Part shown: positions 45,220 to 55,607 of the stretch, in pieces | How positions within the stretch are numbered: position 1 is the first letter of the stretch | Layout: every line of letters starts with the position of its first letter | Assembly: GCA_963745675.1 (NCBI GenBank) | Contig: CAVUYM010000008.1 | Location: 350,009-414,008 of the forward strand | Direction of reading: 5' to 3' | DNA: 64,000 bases | Source of the DNA: JAUIIK01 sp963745675 | Lineage (GTDB): Bacteria; Chloroflexota; Chloroflexia; Thermomicrobiales; CFX8 | The notes under the pieces: model-generated | The model's input: only the letters and a program-made list of their open reading frames with translations | The model's database searches: none | What the model was told of the DNA's origin: nothing | Position numbers and translations under genes: made by a program

Positions 45220-46377
45220 TTGACCGCTACATACGACGCTATCGTCATCGGACTCGGGGCTATGGGCAGCGCCTCGCTTTACCATCTGGCCAAACGTGGT
45301 CAAAAGGTGCTCGGGATAGACATGTTCGAGGAAGGGCACGATCAGGGTTCTTCTCATGGCGAGCACCGCATGATTCGCAAGTCAGCCGGCAGCAGTAGCC
45401 TGGCCGGGATGAACGGATACGTGCCGCTCGTGGCGCGTGCGTTCGACCTGTGGGATGTACTCGAACAAGAATCTGGCCAGAATATTCTCAAGATCCTCGG
45501 TGAGATCGCGATAATCAGCGATGAGCGCCTCGGCGCAATGAATCTGACCGTGGATGACCTGAAACGGTCACAGTTTCGCGAATTGCTATCGGAGGCCGAT
45601 CTCCGCTCCAGATTCCCTGGTGTGCGTGTCCAGGAGGGCGTAAACGTCACCTACGAGGCTGAGGCTGGCTACCAACGACCGGAAGTCGCTATCTCGGCGC
45701 ACCTTGAGATTGCGCGTCAACATGGCGCGACGATCCGGCGGCCTGAGACCGTTCTGAGCTGGGAGGCGGATGGCGGCGGAGTCGAAGCGACAACGAATCA
45801 GGGCCGCTACCTGGCGGATCGCATGATCATCGCCGGCGGCGCGTACGCAAGCGAACTGTTGGGCGATCTGAATCTTCCGCTGCAGGTGACACGCATCATT
45901 AACGGCTATTTCGAACCTACTTCACCTCACTGGTACAGCGAGAACGGGGCTCCCGATTTCCTACTTTCGGTTCCAGAAGGCAGCTTCTACGGCATGCCTG
46001 CTGACGAAGGTGTAGGTCTGAAAATCGGCTTGCACTATGGCACTGATACGACGGCGCGTGAGATCAATCGGGAAATCGGAGATGAAGAGATCGAGTATCT
46101 GCGAGGCGTCCTCGATCGCTATATGCCAGGTGCCTCCGGTCCGGTCGTCAAGACAGCCACATGCATGTATACGATGACGCCCGATGAGGACTTCATCGTC
46201 GAACTCCATCCGGAACATCCTCAGGTGTCGATCGCTTGCGGCTTCTCCGGTCGCGGCTTCAAGTTCTCACCTACCGTCGGAGAGATCATGGCGGACTTCG
46301 CCATCAGAGGTTCGACCGACCACAACATCGACTTCCTCTCCTCCAGCCGCTTCCAGCCGGCGGGAGTGGCCGACTAG
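45220..46377 (+). CDS. FAD-dependent oxidase, monomeric sarcosine oxidase/N-methyltryptophan oxidase type
   Basis: A 385-residue DAO-fold protein; TTG 45220 follows GAGGAA. The FAD-binding start is AIVIGLGAMGSASLYHLAKR, then GSSHGEHRMIRKSAGS as in monomeric sarcosine oxidase (GSSHGxTRxxR). Near the end comes CMYTMTPDEDFIVELHPEHP, whose Cys is the one that covalently holds FAD in MSOX, and ACGFSGRGFKFSPTVGEI. It should oxidise a secondary N-methyl amino acid to the demethylated amine, formaldehyde and H2O2. This is the strongest clue to the chemistry of the cluster. Confidence 0.88.
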   Translation: MTATYDAIVIGLGAMGSASLYHLAKRGQKVLGIDMFEEGHDQGSSHGEHRMIRKSAGSSSLAGMNGYVPLVARAFDLWDVLEQESGQNILKILGEIAIISDERLGAMNLTVDDLKRSQFRELLSEADLRSRFPGVRVQEGVNVTYEAEAGYQRPEVAISAHLEIARQHGATIRRPETVLSWEADGGGVEATTNQGRYLADRMIIAGGAYASELLGDLNLPLQVTRIINGYFEPTSPHWYSENGAPDFLLSVPEGSFYGMPADEGVGLKIGLHYGTDTTAREINREIGDEEIEYLRGVLDRYMPGASGPVVKTATCMYTMTPDEDFIVELHPEHPQVSIACGFSGRGFKFSPTVGEIMADFAIRGSTDHNIDFLSSSRFQPAGVAD

Positions 46378-46443
46378 CACACGTATCTGGCAGGCGCGAG
46401 ATAGAGCGACCACACCAGGTGCTCGAAGGAATGATCGATCAAG

Positions 46444-47770
46444 CTAAGGGCGTCGCCATGTCGTAGCGACGCCCTGAGCGACAATTATTCTGTCTGCAAG
46501 GTAGAGAGGACTTCGTCTGGCGGCTTCCAACGTACGCTCGACGTGAGCGTCATCGTGGACGGCGGAGACGTACCAGAGGCCACGTTCGAGGACGCGCACA
46601 CCGCGTTCCAGCATTGCGAGAGCGAAGCGTTCGTAGAGATCGCGATCGACCTGATCGGCGAACTGGGTTGCGTCGGAGAACGGTCCGTCCTCGCTGAAGC
46701 CAACGAAGAAGGCGGCGGGAAAGCCCTGAATGACGAGTGGGAGGTCGTGGCGTTCTGCTATCTCGCGTAACCCGTCCATCAGCATCGTGCCGCTCTTGTC
46801 GATGCGTTTGTAGGCGGCATTGTCGTCCCTGGTTAGCTCGGTTACGGCGGCCACCGTCGCCGCCATCGAGATGACGTTGCCGTTGAAGGTTCCGGAGTGG
46901 TTGACGCCCCTGCCGAAGCGCTCCATCAGATCAGCTCGTCCGACGATTGCGGAAGCGGGGAACCCCCCAGCAAGCGCTTTGCCGTAGGTTGCGATGTCGG
47001 CCGTCACGCCGAGGCGCTCCTGCGCGCCACCAGGGGCGAGCCGGAATCCGGTGATCACTTCGTCGAGAATCAAGCACAGTTCCGTAGCGGTCGCAGTAGG
47101 CGCGGACGCCTTCCAAGTAGTCAGCATCGGGTGGAATGACGCCGGTATTGCACATAACCGGCTCCATGATGACGGCGGCAAGCTCAGCGCCGTGTTGCGC
47201 GAAGGTGGCTTCGATGGCGTCGAGGTCATTCCAGGGCTGGACGATAACTTCTGCCACCGCGCCCTGGGACTGCCCCTCGGTCATCGCCGCCGCGCCTGTC
47301 CCATCATCAGAAGGTCCGACGAGAACGTTGTCGAACCAGCCGTGATAGTGGCCCTCGAAGCGCAGCAGCTTTGGTCGTCCAGTGACGGCCCGTGCCAGCC
47401 GCACCGCCGCGTGCACCGCTTCCGATCCGCTGAGGCTGAAGCGGCAGAGTCCCGCGCAGGGGACGTACTTCGCGACAATTTCAGCAGCTTCCACTTCGAG
47501 TTCCGATTGCCCGGCAAAGATCTGTCCCCGACGCATGGCTTCATCGACGGCGCTGAGGACAGCCGGGTGGGAGTGGCCGAGTACCAGCGGTCCCTGTCCG
47601 AGGGCATAGTCGATGTAGCCGTTGCCATCGACGTCGTAGAGCATCGCGCCTTCGCCGCGTTCGAAAAAGAGCGGCATGGGCTTCATGTTGATCCGCACGT
47701 CGGAGGTTACCCCTCCGGCGATCGTTTTCTGTGCGCGTGCGAACAGTTCGGCTGATCGTTGATATCCCAT
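46444..47770 (-). CDS. Class III aminotransferase, GSA-aminomutase-like (one frameshift)
   Basis: About 440 residues from ATG 47770 (MGYQRSAELFARAQKTI). The first frame has GNGYIDYALGQGPLVLGHSH, FSLSGSEAVHAAVRLARAVT and LLRFEGHYHGWFDNVLVG; near 47075 it shifts to LCLILDEVITGFRLAPGG, with PLP Lys in ATYGKALAGGFPASAIVG, and SGTFNGNVISMAATVAAVTE. Context with amino-acid-degrading genes and no haem genes argues for an amine or beta-amino-acid aminotransferase and not hemL. The ATG lies just past the stop of the PolX-like gene (47775), so these are probably one operon. Confidence 0.82.
46447..46475. terminator. Bidirectional hairpin between convergent genes
   Basis: AGGGCGTCGC (46447-46456) and GCGACGCCCT (46466-46475) form a perfect 10-bp stem with a nine-base loop. 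It lies between the oxidase gene and the convergent aminotransferase gene, overlapping the last codons of the latter. Confidence 0.6.
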
Positions 47771-47774
47771 GATC

Positions 47775-49457
47775 TCAGCCTCTTCTCGATTCGAGGTAGT
47801 TTCCGGCATCGTTGAGCCAGGCCAGTAGATCGTCGACCGGCCAGGTGTTAATCACCTGTTTCGGCTCGACCCAGGCACGCCGGGCGATGCCAATGCCGTA
47901 ACGCATGTTCGCCAGCGACTCGGGGTGGTGCGCGTCGGAATCGATCGCAATCAGGCAGCCGGATTCGAATGCTCGCCGGGCATGTTCCTCTCGCATATCG
48001 AGCCTGGCGGCATCGGCATTGATCTCCAGTGCAGTTGCGGACCCGATTGCTGCCGCATAGACCGCGTCCCAGTCATAGTCGGCACCTTGACGGCGCTCGA
48101 TGAGCCGTCCGGTCGGGTGGGCAACGATATCGACATTGGGATTGGCCAGCGTCCGGCAGATGCGCTCGGTGATCGTTTCCCGATCCTGCCGGATCCCGCT
48201 ATGCAGCGACGCCACGACCAGTTCGAGGCCAGCCAGCACGTCGTCTTCAAAGTCCAGCCGGCCATCGCGATGAACTTCAACCTCGGAACCGGCCAGGAGC
48301 CGCACCGGGGCGCCGCTTCTCAACCCTTCGATTTCGAGTCGCTGTTCCGCCAAACGCGCCGCATCGAGACCATTGGCAATCCCGAGGCCACCGGAGTGAT
48401 CGCAGATCGCGATGTAGGTATAGCCGCGTTCGGCGGCTGCTTGCGCCATAGCGAGAATCGATCCACTGCCGTCGGACCAGGTGGAGTGCATATGGAGATC
48501 GCCGCGGATATCGGCAAGCTCAATCAATTGCGGCAATTTGCCTGCGCGTGCGGCCTCCAGCTCCCCGCGGTTCTCGCGCAATTCCGGCGCGATCCAGGGC
48601 AATCCGAGGGCCTCGTAGCACGCTTCTTCGGTGGCGGCTTCAGGCAAAGCGTCGACGCCTCCCAATGCCTGGAGATGTGCGTGGGAGCCGGTCGCTTCGA
48701 TCCAGGCACTGCCCGCCCGGCTGGCTGGAGCGACGATCAGGCGCAACGCCGGTCCAGGATGGAGTGCGAACGTGGCCCGATCCTCAGATACTTCCGTCAC
48801 TGCTGCAACTTCATCGAGTTGCTCGACGGCGCCGAATACTGAGGATGGGTTGTCTGAGATGACGAGTAGATTGATATCGCCGACCGTCTCCGCCATGCGC
48901 CGGATCGACCCGGCGATCTCGACCCGATGGCCAGTCGCCTCCGCGATCGTGCGTTGTAAGCGCTCGGCGAGCGGCAACCCGAGCCCGATCGAATATCTGT
49001 CGGTCCGCGTTCTGAGGAAGGCGATGCCTTCGAGGATCTGTTCCTCGGCCTTCGGTCCGATGCCTTTCAGCGCTCGCAGTCGCTGACCTCGCGCAGATTC
49101 TTCAAGTTCTCCGACCGATGTGATGTTCAGTTCGCGATAGAAGCGATGAACCCGCTTCGCCCCCAGGCCGGGAATATCGAGCATCGTCAGCAGCGAGCCG
49201 GGGAGAGCCTCCTGCAAGTCCTCGAACTCGCCGTACTTGCCGGTCGAGAGGATTTCAGTGACGACCGCCGCGATTCCTGCGCCAACGCCATCAATCGCCG
49301 TCAGATCGGGTTCGTCGGCGACGGCGCGCTCGTGGGCTTTGATTGCCCGCGCTGCTTTACGATAGGCGGCGATGCGGAAGCGATTCTCGCCCGCGATCTC
49401 CATCAGGTCCGAATGCTGGGTGAGAATCTCAGCGATCTGAGCGTTCGTTTGGGTCAT
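47775..49457 (-). CDS. PolX-type protein: HhH, degenerate polymerase palm and PHP domain
   Basis: A 560-residue protein in the layout of bacterial DNA polymerase X. N-terminal 8-kDa/HhH region: FRIAAYRKAARAIKAHERAV, IPGLGAKRVHRFYRELNI and LKGIGPKAEEQIL. The palm motif reads GSIRRMAETVGDINLLVIS, where GDxD is GDIN, and the third catalytic Asp (family VDLRVV) is replaced (PALRLIVAP). Two of three metal Asp are thus missing, so DNA synthesis is unlikely. The C-terminal PHP domain is intact (DLHMHSTWSDGSGSI, ICDHSGGL, GSEVEVHRDGRLDF, IDSDAHHPESL) and should work as a Mn-dependent 3'-5' exonuclease or phosphoesterase. Start chosen as ATG 49457. Confidence 0.87.
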   Translation of the reverse strand: MTQTNAQIAEILTQHSDLMEIAGENRFRIAAYRKAARAIKAHERAVADEPDLTAIDGVGAGIAAVVTEILSTGKYGEFEDLQEALPGSLLTMLDIPGLGAKRVHRFYRELNITSVGELEESARGQRLRALKGIGPKAEEQILEGIAFLRTRTDRYSIGLGLPLAERLQRTIAEATGHRVEIAGSIRRMAETVGDINLLVISDNPSSVFGAVEQLDEVAAVTEVSEDRATFALHPGPALRLIVAPASRAGSAWIEATGSHAHLQALGGVDALPEAATEEACYEALGLPWIAPELRENRGELEAARAGKLPQLIELADIRGDLHMHSTWSDGSGSILAMAQAAAERGYTYIAICDHSGGLGIANGLDAARLAEQRLEIEGLRSGAPVRLLAGSEVEVHRDGRLDFEDDVLAGLELVVASLHSGIRQDRETITERICRTLANPNVDIVAHPTGRLIERRQGADYDWDAVYAAAIGSATALEINADAARLDMREEHARRAFESGCLIAIDSDAHHPESLANMRYGIGIARRAWVEPKQVINTWPVDDLLAWLNDAGNYLESRRG

Positions 49458-49479
49458 ACTCGGCCGGCTCCTTTTAGGA

Positions 49480-50374
49480 CTAGTCGTCGAAGGCGTCCAT
49501 GAGGGTGCGGACACCTGCGAAGTAGTCGCCGCCGGCAACGCTGAGCGCCATGTGCGTCATGCCGGTGTCGAGCCAGGATTGGAAACCTGCGCGTACATCG
49601 TCGGGCGTTCCATAGACAGCAATGTCATGTACCATCGCGTCCGAAATAACGGCCAGCACGCCGTCATCGTCGCCAGCCTCAATCGCTTGCCGGGCGCGCT
49701 CAACCTCATCGACATAGCCAGCTTCAAGATAATAGTTCTGATAATTCACCAGCCGCAGGTAATTGATCAGCGCCCTGCGAACACGTTCACGAGCGGCATC
49801 TCTGTCTTCATCGACGGCGACGGGAACGACGTTACTGACGATGAAGTCATCTGGAAGACCATCAGGCAGTTGTGCGAGCGAATGCGCCATATGCGAGCGA
49901 ACACCGTTGGCCCACATCACGCCCTCCGATATTTCCCCGGCCAGGCGGGTCATGCGGTCGCGCAGTGCGGCGAGCATCAACGTTGGCTGGGCTGCGTCGC
50001 CCCAGAATTCGCGCATCTCTGCGACATAACGACGGGTGTCTCCCAGCGGACGGCCGGTATCAACCCCGAGACGCCGGTGGGTTGGCGGGTGGGAGACGCC
50101 GATACCCAGAATAAATCTGCCCGGGTGCAGCTCCTCCATCATCGAGGATGCCGATGCCATCTCGCTCGGATGGCGCGTGTAGATGTTGGCGATGCCTGTT
50201 CCGACGACGATGCGTTCGGTGCGCTCCAGCACGGCGAGGAGCAGCGCGAGGTTGTCGCCGGTACTCGGCGCCATCACTCCCGGGAAAGCCACGCTCCTCC
50301 GCCTCAACTGCGACGGCCAGAATATCCTCCCGCCGTCCCGGCATGTCTCTGATGAAGATATATGGTTTCGCCAT
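49480..50374 (-). CDS. LLM-class flavin/F420-dependent oxidoreductase (one frameshift)
   Basis: MAKPYIFIRDMPGRREDILA begins at 50374; near 50280 the frame changes to APSTGDNLALLLAVLERTER, then IVVGTGIANIYTRHPSEMAS and LHPGRFILGIGVSHPPTHRR, the LLM hallmarks, and ends YGTPDDVRAGFQSWLDTGMT. About 297 residues. The nearest described relatives are F420-dependent oxidoreductases of the TIGR03620 or similar type. It lies 22 bases upstream of the PolX-like gene on the same strand. Substrate unknown. Confidence 0.82.
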
Positions 50375-50391
50375 TTACTCGCTCCCTGTCT

Positions 50392-50814
50392 CTAGCCTGC
50401 TACCTCGTCGTAGCCGAGATCGCGCAATGCTGATCGAATGGACTCTGCGGCACCTTCGAGTTCGTCTGGGTCGAAGCTGGTCGCCGCGTTTGCAAAATCC
50501 AGATGGTGCATGCCATCCATTGGCACGACGTGTACATGACAATGCGGCACTTCAAAACCAGCAATGACCATACCAACCCGCTCTGGATTGAACGCTCGCT
50601 GCTGTGCTTTGCCAATCGCGTGACTGATTGTCATCAGATGCTGGGCGAGATCCGGCGAGAGGTCAAGCCAGTGGTCGACTTCGGCGCGCGGGACGACCAG
50701 CACATGCCCTGTATTCAGTGGGTTGATCGAAAGGAATGCGACGGCCCGGTCATCTTTCCAAACGAAGGTTCCCGGCAGGTTGCCCTCGATGATCTGGGTG
50801 AAAACTGTCGGCAT
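50392..50814 (-). CDS. HIT-family protein
   Basis: A 140-residue HIT hydrolase from ATG 50814 (AGGTGG upstream). The histidine triad is VPHCHVHVVPM near residues 93-103, and the N-terminal MPTVFTQIIEGNLPGTFVWK is typical of Hint/FHIT-type proteins. It should hydrolyse AMP-linked phosphoramidates or dinucleoside polyphosphates in the cytosol. It lies 17 bases before the LLM gene and may lead this operon. Confidence 0.9.
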   Translation of the reverse strand: MPTVFTQIIEGNLPGTFVWKDDRAVAFLSINPLNTGHVLVVPRAEVDHWLDLSPDLAQHLMTISHAIGKAQQRAFNPERVGMVIAGFEVPHCHVHVVPMDGMHHLDFANAATSFDPDELEGAAESIRSALRDLGYDEVAG

Positions 50815-50896
50815 GATGCCACCTCTACTCCCGTATCCCATCCGTTACAATCGCTATGCTTGTATTCGCGTCCTGCGGGACAACCTTTCTGGAATT

Positions 50897-52039
50897 ATGC
50901 GCGACGATCAACGCCCTGGAGATCATAATCACGAAGACGAAGAAGAGCGTTTCGACGATGCTCTTGACGACCTCTTCGGTCCGGATGATGACGACCAGGA
51001 GATCAAGCCGAGACCGTCTCGACAAATGCCCCAACATGAGGGCGGGAATACACCGCCACCGCACAGCTACGTGCCCGATACCGAACATCACCAGCGCACT
51101 GCAGGACATGTCCTGGGTTCTGGTAACGTCCCTTCTCCGCCATCGTACGATACTTCGAGCCGAACGCCCGGATCGACAAGCGCTCAGACAACAATACCTG
51201 TTAGCGTGCCAAAAACGGGACGCAACTGGCGGCGCATTGCCTGCTTTGGCTGCCTCGCCGCTGTTGGAATCCCTGCCTTTTGCCTGGGCGTCCTGGTTGT
51301 CATCGGCATCATCTGGGGGGACTCTGGAAATGCTACTCCAACCGTTGCCGGTGTTTTCGTCGATGAACCGACAGCGCAAAGCACAGACGAGCTCGCCGAC
51401 AGCGCTCCAACCGTCGCTGGCACTACAGCCGATGAATCGACACCGCAAACTACTGACGCACGTTCCGAACCTATGCCAAGCCCAACTGACCCGTCGTCGT
51501 CTGATCTTCCGGAGCCTTTCCGAACGATCATGGATGGCCGTGAGCCGCTGGTAATCGAAATCGACGGCGAAGCGGGCTTCGGCACTTTGGCTAAGCCTGT
51601 GCCGCTCCTCACTATTGCCCCACTCGGAGACGGATGGGAACTTCAGATCAATTCAGTTACTACGGATGCGAATCAAATCGTCGCGGACACCAACATGTTC
51701 AACGAGCCTCCGGCTGAAGGGCGGCAGTACGTGATTGCAAATGTCACCGCTTCCAATGCCACCGAAGCGGCGAACACCTTCGATGCCAGCTTCCGCTTGC
51801 GACTCGCCGGCACAGAGAGCGGGAATATTTACACGACTTTTGATGAAACGGATCGTTGTGGGGTCATTCCCGAGCCTGTTGAAGATGGCGAATTCGCTCC
51901 GAATCAGTCGACGACCGGGAATCTCTGCTGGCAAGTGCGGAGCGAGGATGTCGATAGCCTGGTTCTCTTCAGCGAGAATTTCAGCGAGGATGATGGAGCA
52001 ATCTGGTTCGCGGTGACTGCGGTTGGCTCAACTTCTTGA
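50897..52039 (+). CDS. Single-pass membrane protein with DUF4352-like domain
   Basis: About 380 residues from ATG 50897. An acidic cytoplasmic N-terminus (RFDDALDDLFGPDDDDQEI) with a Pro/Ser linker is followed by one membrane helix (IPAFCLGVLVVIGIIWG) and a Thr-rich linker with two copies of TVAGxxxDExTxQxTD. The outer domain (GDGWELQINSVTTDANQIV, AEGRQYVIANVTASNATEAA, FRLRLAGTESGNIYTTFDE) resembles the immunoglobulin-like DUF4352/telokin-like domain. Function unknown. It is divergent from the HIT gene, and its end overlaps the convergent gene by 12 bases. Confidence 0.7.
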   Translation: MRDDQRPGDHNHEDEEERFDDALDDLFGPDDDDQEIKPRPSRQMPQHEGGNTPPPHSYVPDTEHHQRTAGHVLGSGNVPSPPSYDTSSRTPGSTSAQTTIPVSVPKTGRNWRRIACFGCLAAVGIPAFCLGVLVVIGIIWGDSGNATPTVAGVFVDEPTAQSTDELADSAPTVAGTTADESTPQTTDARSEPMPSPTDPSSSDLPEPFRTIMDGREPLVIEIDGEAGFGTLAKPVPLLTIAPLGDGWELQINSVTTDANQIVADTNMFNEPPAEGRQYVIANVTASNATEAANTFDASFRLRLAGTESGNIYTTFDETDRCGVIPEPVEDGEFAPNQSTTGNLCWQVRSEDVDSLVLFSENFSEDDGAIWFAVTAVGSTS

Positions 52040-52450
52040 GTCGTTCACCAGGCGGCGTATCAACAGGAGACCGCCCAACGCAAACGCGATTCCGATCAGT
52101 AACGATGGCGATGCCAGCAACAGACCCCTTGTGCTCTCGCGGTTGACGAAGTACATCGTGACCGGAAGCTGTCCCAGCATCCCGATTGCCATGAGCAAAG
52201 CGATTGCCCGCATCCATCCGCCTCTGGGTGGTCTTGCGATAACCTCGCCGGTAGCTCTGCCCATCATCATCGCGCCGATCACCGGATCATAGGGACTACG
52301 CGCAAAGGCTTCGACGAGCGGGTCGACTTCCACGTGAGCCTCACCCGGGTGCGCCCCCGGTTTGAAGTCGCCGTCTTCCGTCTCTTGAAGTACAAGGGAC
52401 TCTCCGTTGTAGTCGAAGCGAACGAGGATTTCGTGTTCCTCTTCAGCCAT
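52028..52450 (-). CDS. Hypothetical membrane protein
   Basis: A 140-residue protein: a hydrophilic N-terminal part (EILVRFDYNGESLVLQETED) and two C-terminal membrane helices (AIALLMAIGMLGQLPVTMYF and SLLIGIAFALGGLLLIRRLV). No family recognised. It is convergent with the DUF4352-like gene, sharing 12 bases at the ends. Confidence 0.65.
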   Translation of the reverse strand: MAEEEHEILVRFDYNGESLVLQETEDGDFKPGAHPGEAHVEVDPLVEAFARSPYDPVIGAMMMGRATGEVIARPPRGGWMRAIALLMAIGMLGQLPVTMYFVNRESTRGLLLASPSLLIGIAFALGGLLLIRRLVNDSRS

Positions 52451-52644
52451 TGGCAGTCTCCGTTCGGAATGCTTTGGATGAGATGTAATATCGGGGCGGT
52501 TCGGCTGACAACTTCAGAATATCCAATAGCGGGATTGTTGGCAACGCGAGTGCTTCTTCGGGCTGGCGCTTGGGCTGGGTGCCGCCTGCACCTGCTAATG
52601 GGGTAGAAGATTGTGGCTATCGCTGTATCAGAAGGAGATTTCGT

Positions 52645-53124
52645 ATGCGCGTCATTGTAGGTGCTGACCATGCCGGTTTTCCCATGAAAGCGACAATCGT
52701 CGCAGCACTCGAAGAATGGGGTCACGAAGTCGAAGACGTTGGCACACACAGTACCGAACGGATCGACTTCCCAATCGTTGCTCGGCGCGTCTGCGACCCA
52801 GTGCGAAGGGGTGCATTTGATCGTGGAGTGATGGTATGTGGTACGGGGATTGGCGCTTGTATCGCCGCCAACAAGCTGCCCGGCATCCGTGCCGCGCTTT
52901 GCCACGATGTCTACTCTGCCCATCAGTCTGTCGAGCACGATGACGCCAATGTGATCTGCCTGGGCGCCCAGATCGTCGGCGACCTGCTCGCCCTCGACCT
53001 TCTCAAGGCATATCTCGCCGCCGAAATGGACCCGGCCGAACACTTCCAGCGCCGTGTTCGGATGATCGCGGAGATGGAACGAGAGGCAGCTCAAGAGTTG
53101 CTGGGGCTGGACGAGGTTGACTGA
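52645..53124 (+). CDS. rpiB: Ribose-5-phosphate isomerase B (RpiB/LacAB family)
   Basis: A 159-residue RpiB: ATG 52645 follows AAGGAG. Motifs are VIVGADHAGFPMKATIVAAL with the substrate-binding Asp and His, VMVCGTGIGACIAANKLPGI with the catalytic Cys and anion loop, and RAALCHDVYSAHQSVEHDDA with the catalytic His region. The first metabolic role is ribulose-5-P to ribose-5-P in the pentose phosphate pathway; related LacAB and allose isomerases are alternatives. It is intact and monocistronic. Confidence 0.92.
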   Translation: MRVIVGADHAGFPMKATIVAALEEWGHEVEDVGTHSTERIDFPIVARRVCDPVRRGAFDRGVMVCGTGIGACIAANKLPGIRAALCHDVYSAHQSVEHDDANVICLGAQIVGDLLALDLLKAYLAAEMDPAEHFQRRVRMIAEMEREAAQELLGLDEVD

Positions 53125-53291
53125 CGAATATCGCAAGAGTCAGCCATATCAACACGGCATGAGTGTGGCTTTCGTTTGCAATCGGACCAATCGCTAACGC
53201 GCGTGAATCTTCAGGCGGAAGCCAGCCGTGTCACGAATTGGGCTATCGTATGGAAGCAGATACCTGAAATTAAACGGAGAGGCAGTGTGGA

Positions 53292-55464
53292 GTGGAGTAC
53301 AGCGCCGAGGAATGGCGAGGGACCGCCGAGATTTCACCCGACGATCCAGTGCGAGCAGGAACAGTCGGGACCTGGACGATTCGCTACACGACCGGCGTCG
53401 CAGGCGTCGATGAGGGCGGGCGCATTCGCATCGCCTGGCGCAGCGTCAGCGACTGGCCATCGCCGCAATTCGACGAACCTGCAGCGCCGAACTATGTGAC
53501 GTTGCGGACATCTGGAAACTCGACCCTTGTTCCATCCTTTGGTGGTACCGGTATTCGCCCCTGGTCGCGGGCGTTGACGATCCGCGTAACAGAGGAGGCG
53601 CTCGCGCCAGGAGACGAAGTGATTGTCGTTCTCGGTGACCGCTCAGGCGGTAGTGCAGGGATGCGCGCTCAAACACATCCGGAGCATCCGTTCCGTTTCC
53701 AACTCGATGTCGATCCATTTGGAACTGCGTTGTTTGAACGTGTGGCTGACCTCACGCTCGACATAACCGGCGACAGCGCGATCGGTCTGGAAGTGGTTGC
53801 TCCCTCGGATGCCATCGTCGACGAACCCATCCGTATGCAAGTGCGCGCTCTGGACGCATGGGGGAATCCGGACCCCCTTTACACGGGTACCGTCTCCTTT
53901 GAATCCGAGCAAATCGACGGAATTCCAGACCGCTATACCTTCAAGGATAGCGACGCTGGGATCCACTGGTTTGACGGCATCGTGATATACGAACCCGGTA
54001 TCGCTCGCATCACTGCCAGCGATACACTCCTCGGATCCAGCGCGACAAGCAACCCAATCCAGGTCCATGAAGCGAAACCGGATCTTTATCGCTACTGGGG
54101 CGATATCCACGGCCAGACCGAGGAGACGGTCGGGACTGGCACGATTCGAGGGCTTCTTCGAGTACGCCCGCGATGTCGCCGGCGTCCAGGTGGCGGCGCA
54201 CCAGGGCAACGACTTCCAGATCACGCCTGAACTCTGGGACGAACTCTGCCAGAAGGTTGAGGAATACAACGATTCTGGCCGCTTCGTGACCTTCCACGGC
54301 TACGAATGGAGCGGCAACACGACAGCCGGTGGCGACCACAACATCTACCTGAAGGAGCCACGCACCCCGCAACGCTCCAGCCACACCCAGATCGAAGATC
54401 GCCGCGACGAGAACGAGGATCGCTATCCGATCACGCGCCTGCACGAATCGAACCGCGATCGCGACGACATGCTGATCGTGCCCCACATCGGTGGCCGTAG
54501 GGCGGACATCCAATGGCATGAGCCGGCGCTGGAGCCAGCCATCGAGATCGCCTCGCAATGGGGGCGCTTCGAATGGTTCGCGAAGGAAGCGCTGGAGCGC
54601 GGCTACAAGGTTGGCTTCACCGGCGGTTCGGATGACCACAGCGCCCGCCAGGGCTGGAGTTCGCCGACGTTGGCGCATAATGGTGTTCGGGGTGGTCTGA
54701 CAGCCTTCCGCGCCCCGGAGTTATCCCGCGACGCAATCTGGAATGCGCTGAAATCACGCAGTCTCTACGGCACATCGGGCCCTCGCATTCTGATCGATCT
54801 CGACGTCAACGGCCATCAGATCGGCAGCGAGTGCGAGCTGACAGAGAAGCCTCGTATTCGAGCCCGTGTCGTCGGCACAGCTGAGATAGACACGGTCGAG
54901 TTGCGGCGCGGCACCGAAACGGTTCACACCGTCTCAGGCCTCTCCGCCCCCGAGCAAGATGAACCGATGCGCATCCGATTGGCCTGGCGTGGCGCGCGTA
55001 ACCGTGGCCGCAGCAGAGCGCTCGACTGGAGCGGCGAGCTACGGGCCTGGAACGGACGCATCACCTCGGCTGAGAATTACAGCGTTGAGAATCCGCTTGA
55101 AGGTATCCAGGATTGGAACGAGAGCCGCATCGTCTGGACCAGCCACACCTGTGGCGACTGGGACGGCATCATCTTCGATGTCGATTGCGACGAGAGGACC
55201 ATCTTCGATTTCCGCACGCCGACGATGTTGTTCCTCTTCTCCCGCGATGATGTTGCTAAGGGAGAAGTCCGCCATGATGGTCGGTTGCTGGAGCAGCAGG
55301 TCGTCGCTCGTCGCCTGTCGCACAAACCGGGAGTCAAGGAGATCACGCTGGACTGGACCGACGAGCATCCACAGGATGGCGTCAACCCGTACTGGCTCTG
55401 GATCACCCAGGCCGACGGTGAACTGGCCTGGACCAGCCCGGTCTACGTGAACTGGAACGGATAG
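53292..55464 (+). CDS. DUF3604-family protein (one frameshift)
   Basis: GTG 53292 lies nine bases after GGAGAGG. Up to about 54110 the frame encodes a beta-rich N-terminal domain ending YRYWGDIHGQTEETVGTG; it shifts to GFFEYARDVAGVQVAAHQGN and continues to TAG at 55464, about 720 residues in all. His and Asp residues of the PHP-like DUF3604 core are seen at GDIHGQ, FHGYEWSG, GDHNIYL, LIVPHIGG and GGSDDHSARQG, so a metal-dependent hydrolase is likely. No signal peptide is seen. The substrate is unknown. Confidence 0.83.
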
Positions 55465-55607
55465 CCGCACGGATCGCTTGCGTTCTACTGCGATATATTC
55501 GCGAGTTTTGAGACGCATAGGAGTAACGTGGTTGGCTCGTCACCACCTGTGTCACCCAAAAGCCGGGTAAGGACGCAATTTCTGTCCTGATTGGACACCC
55601 ACAAGGG

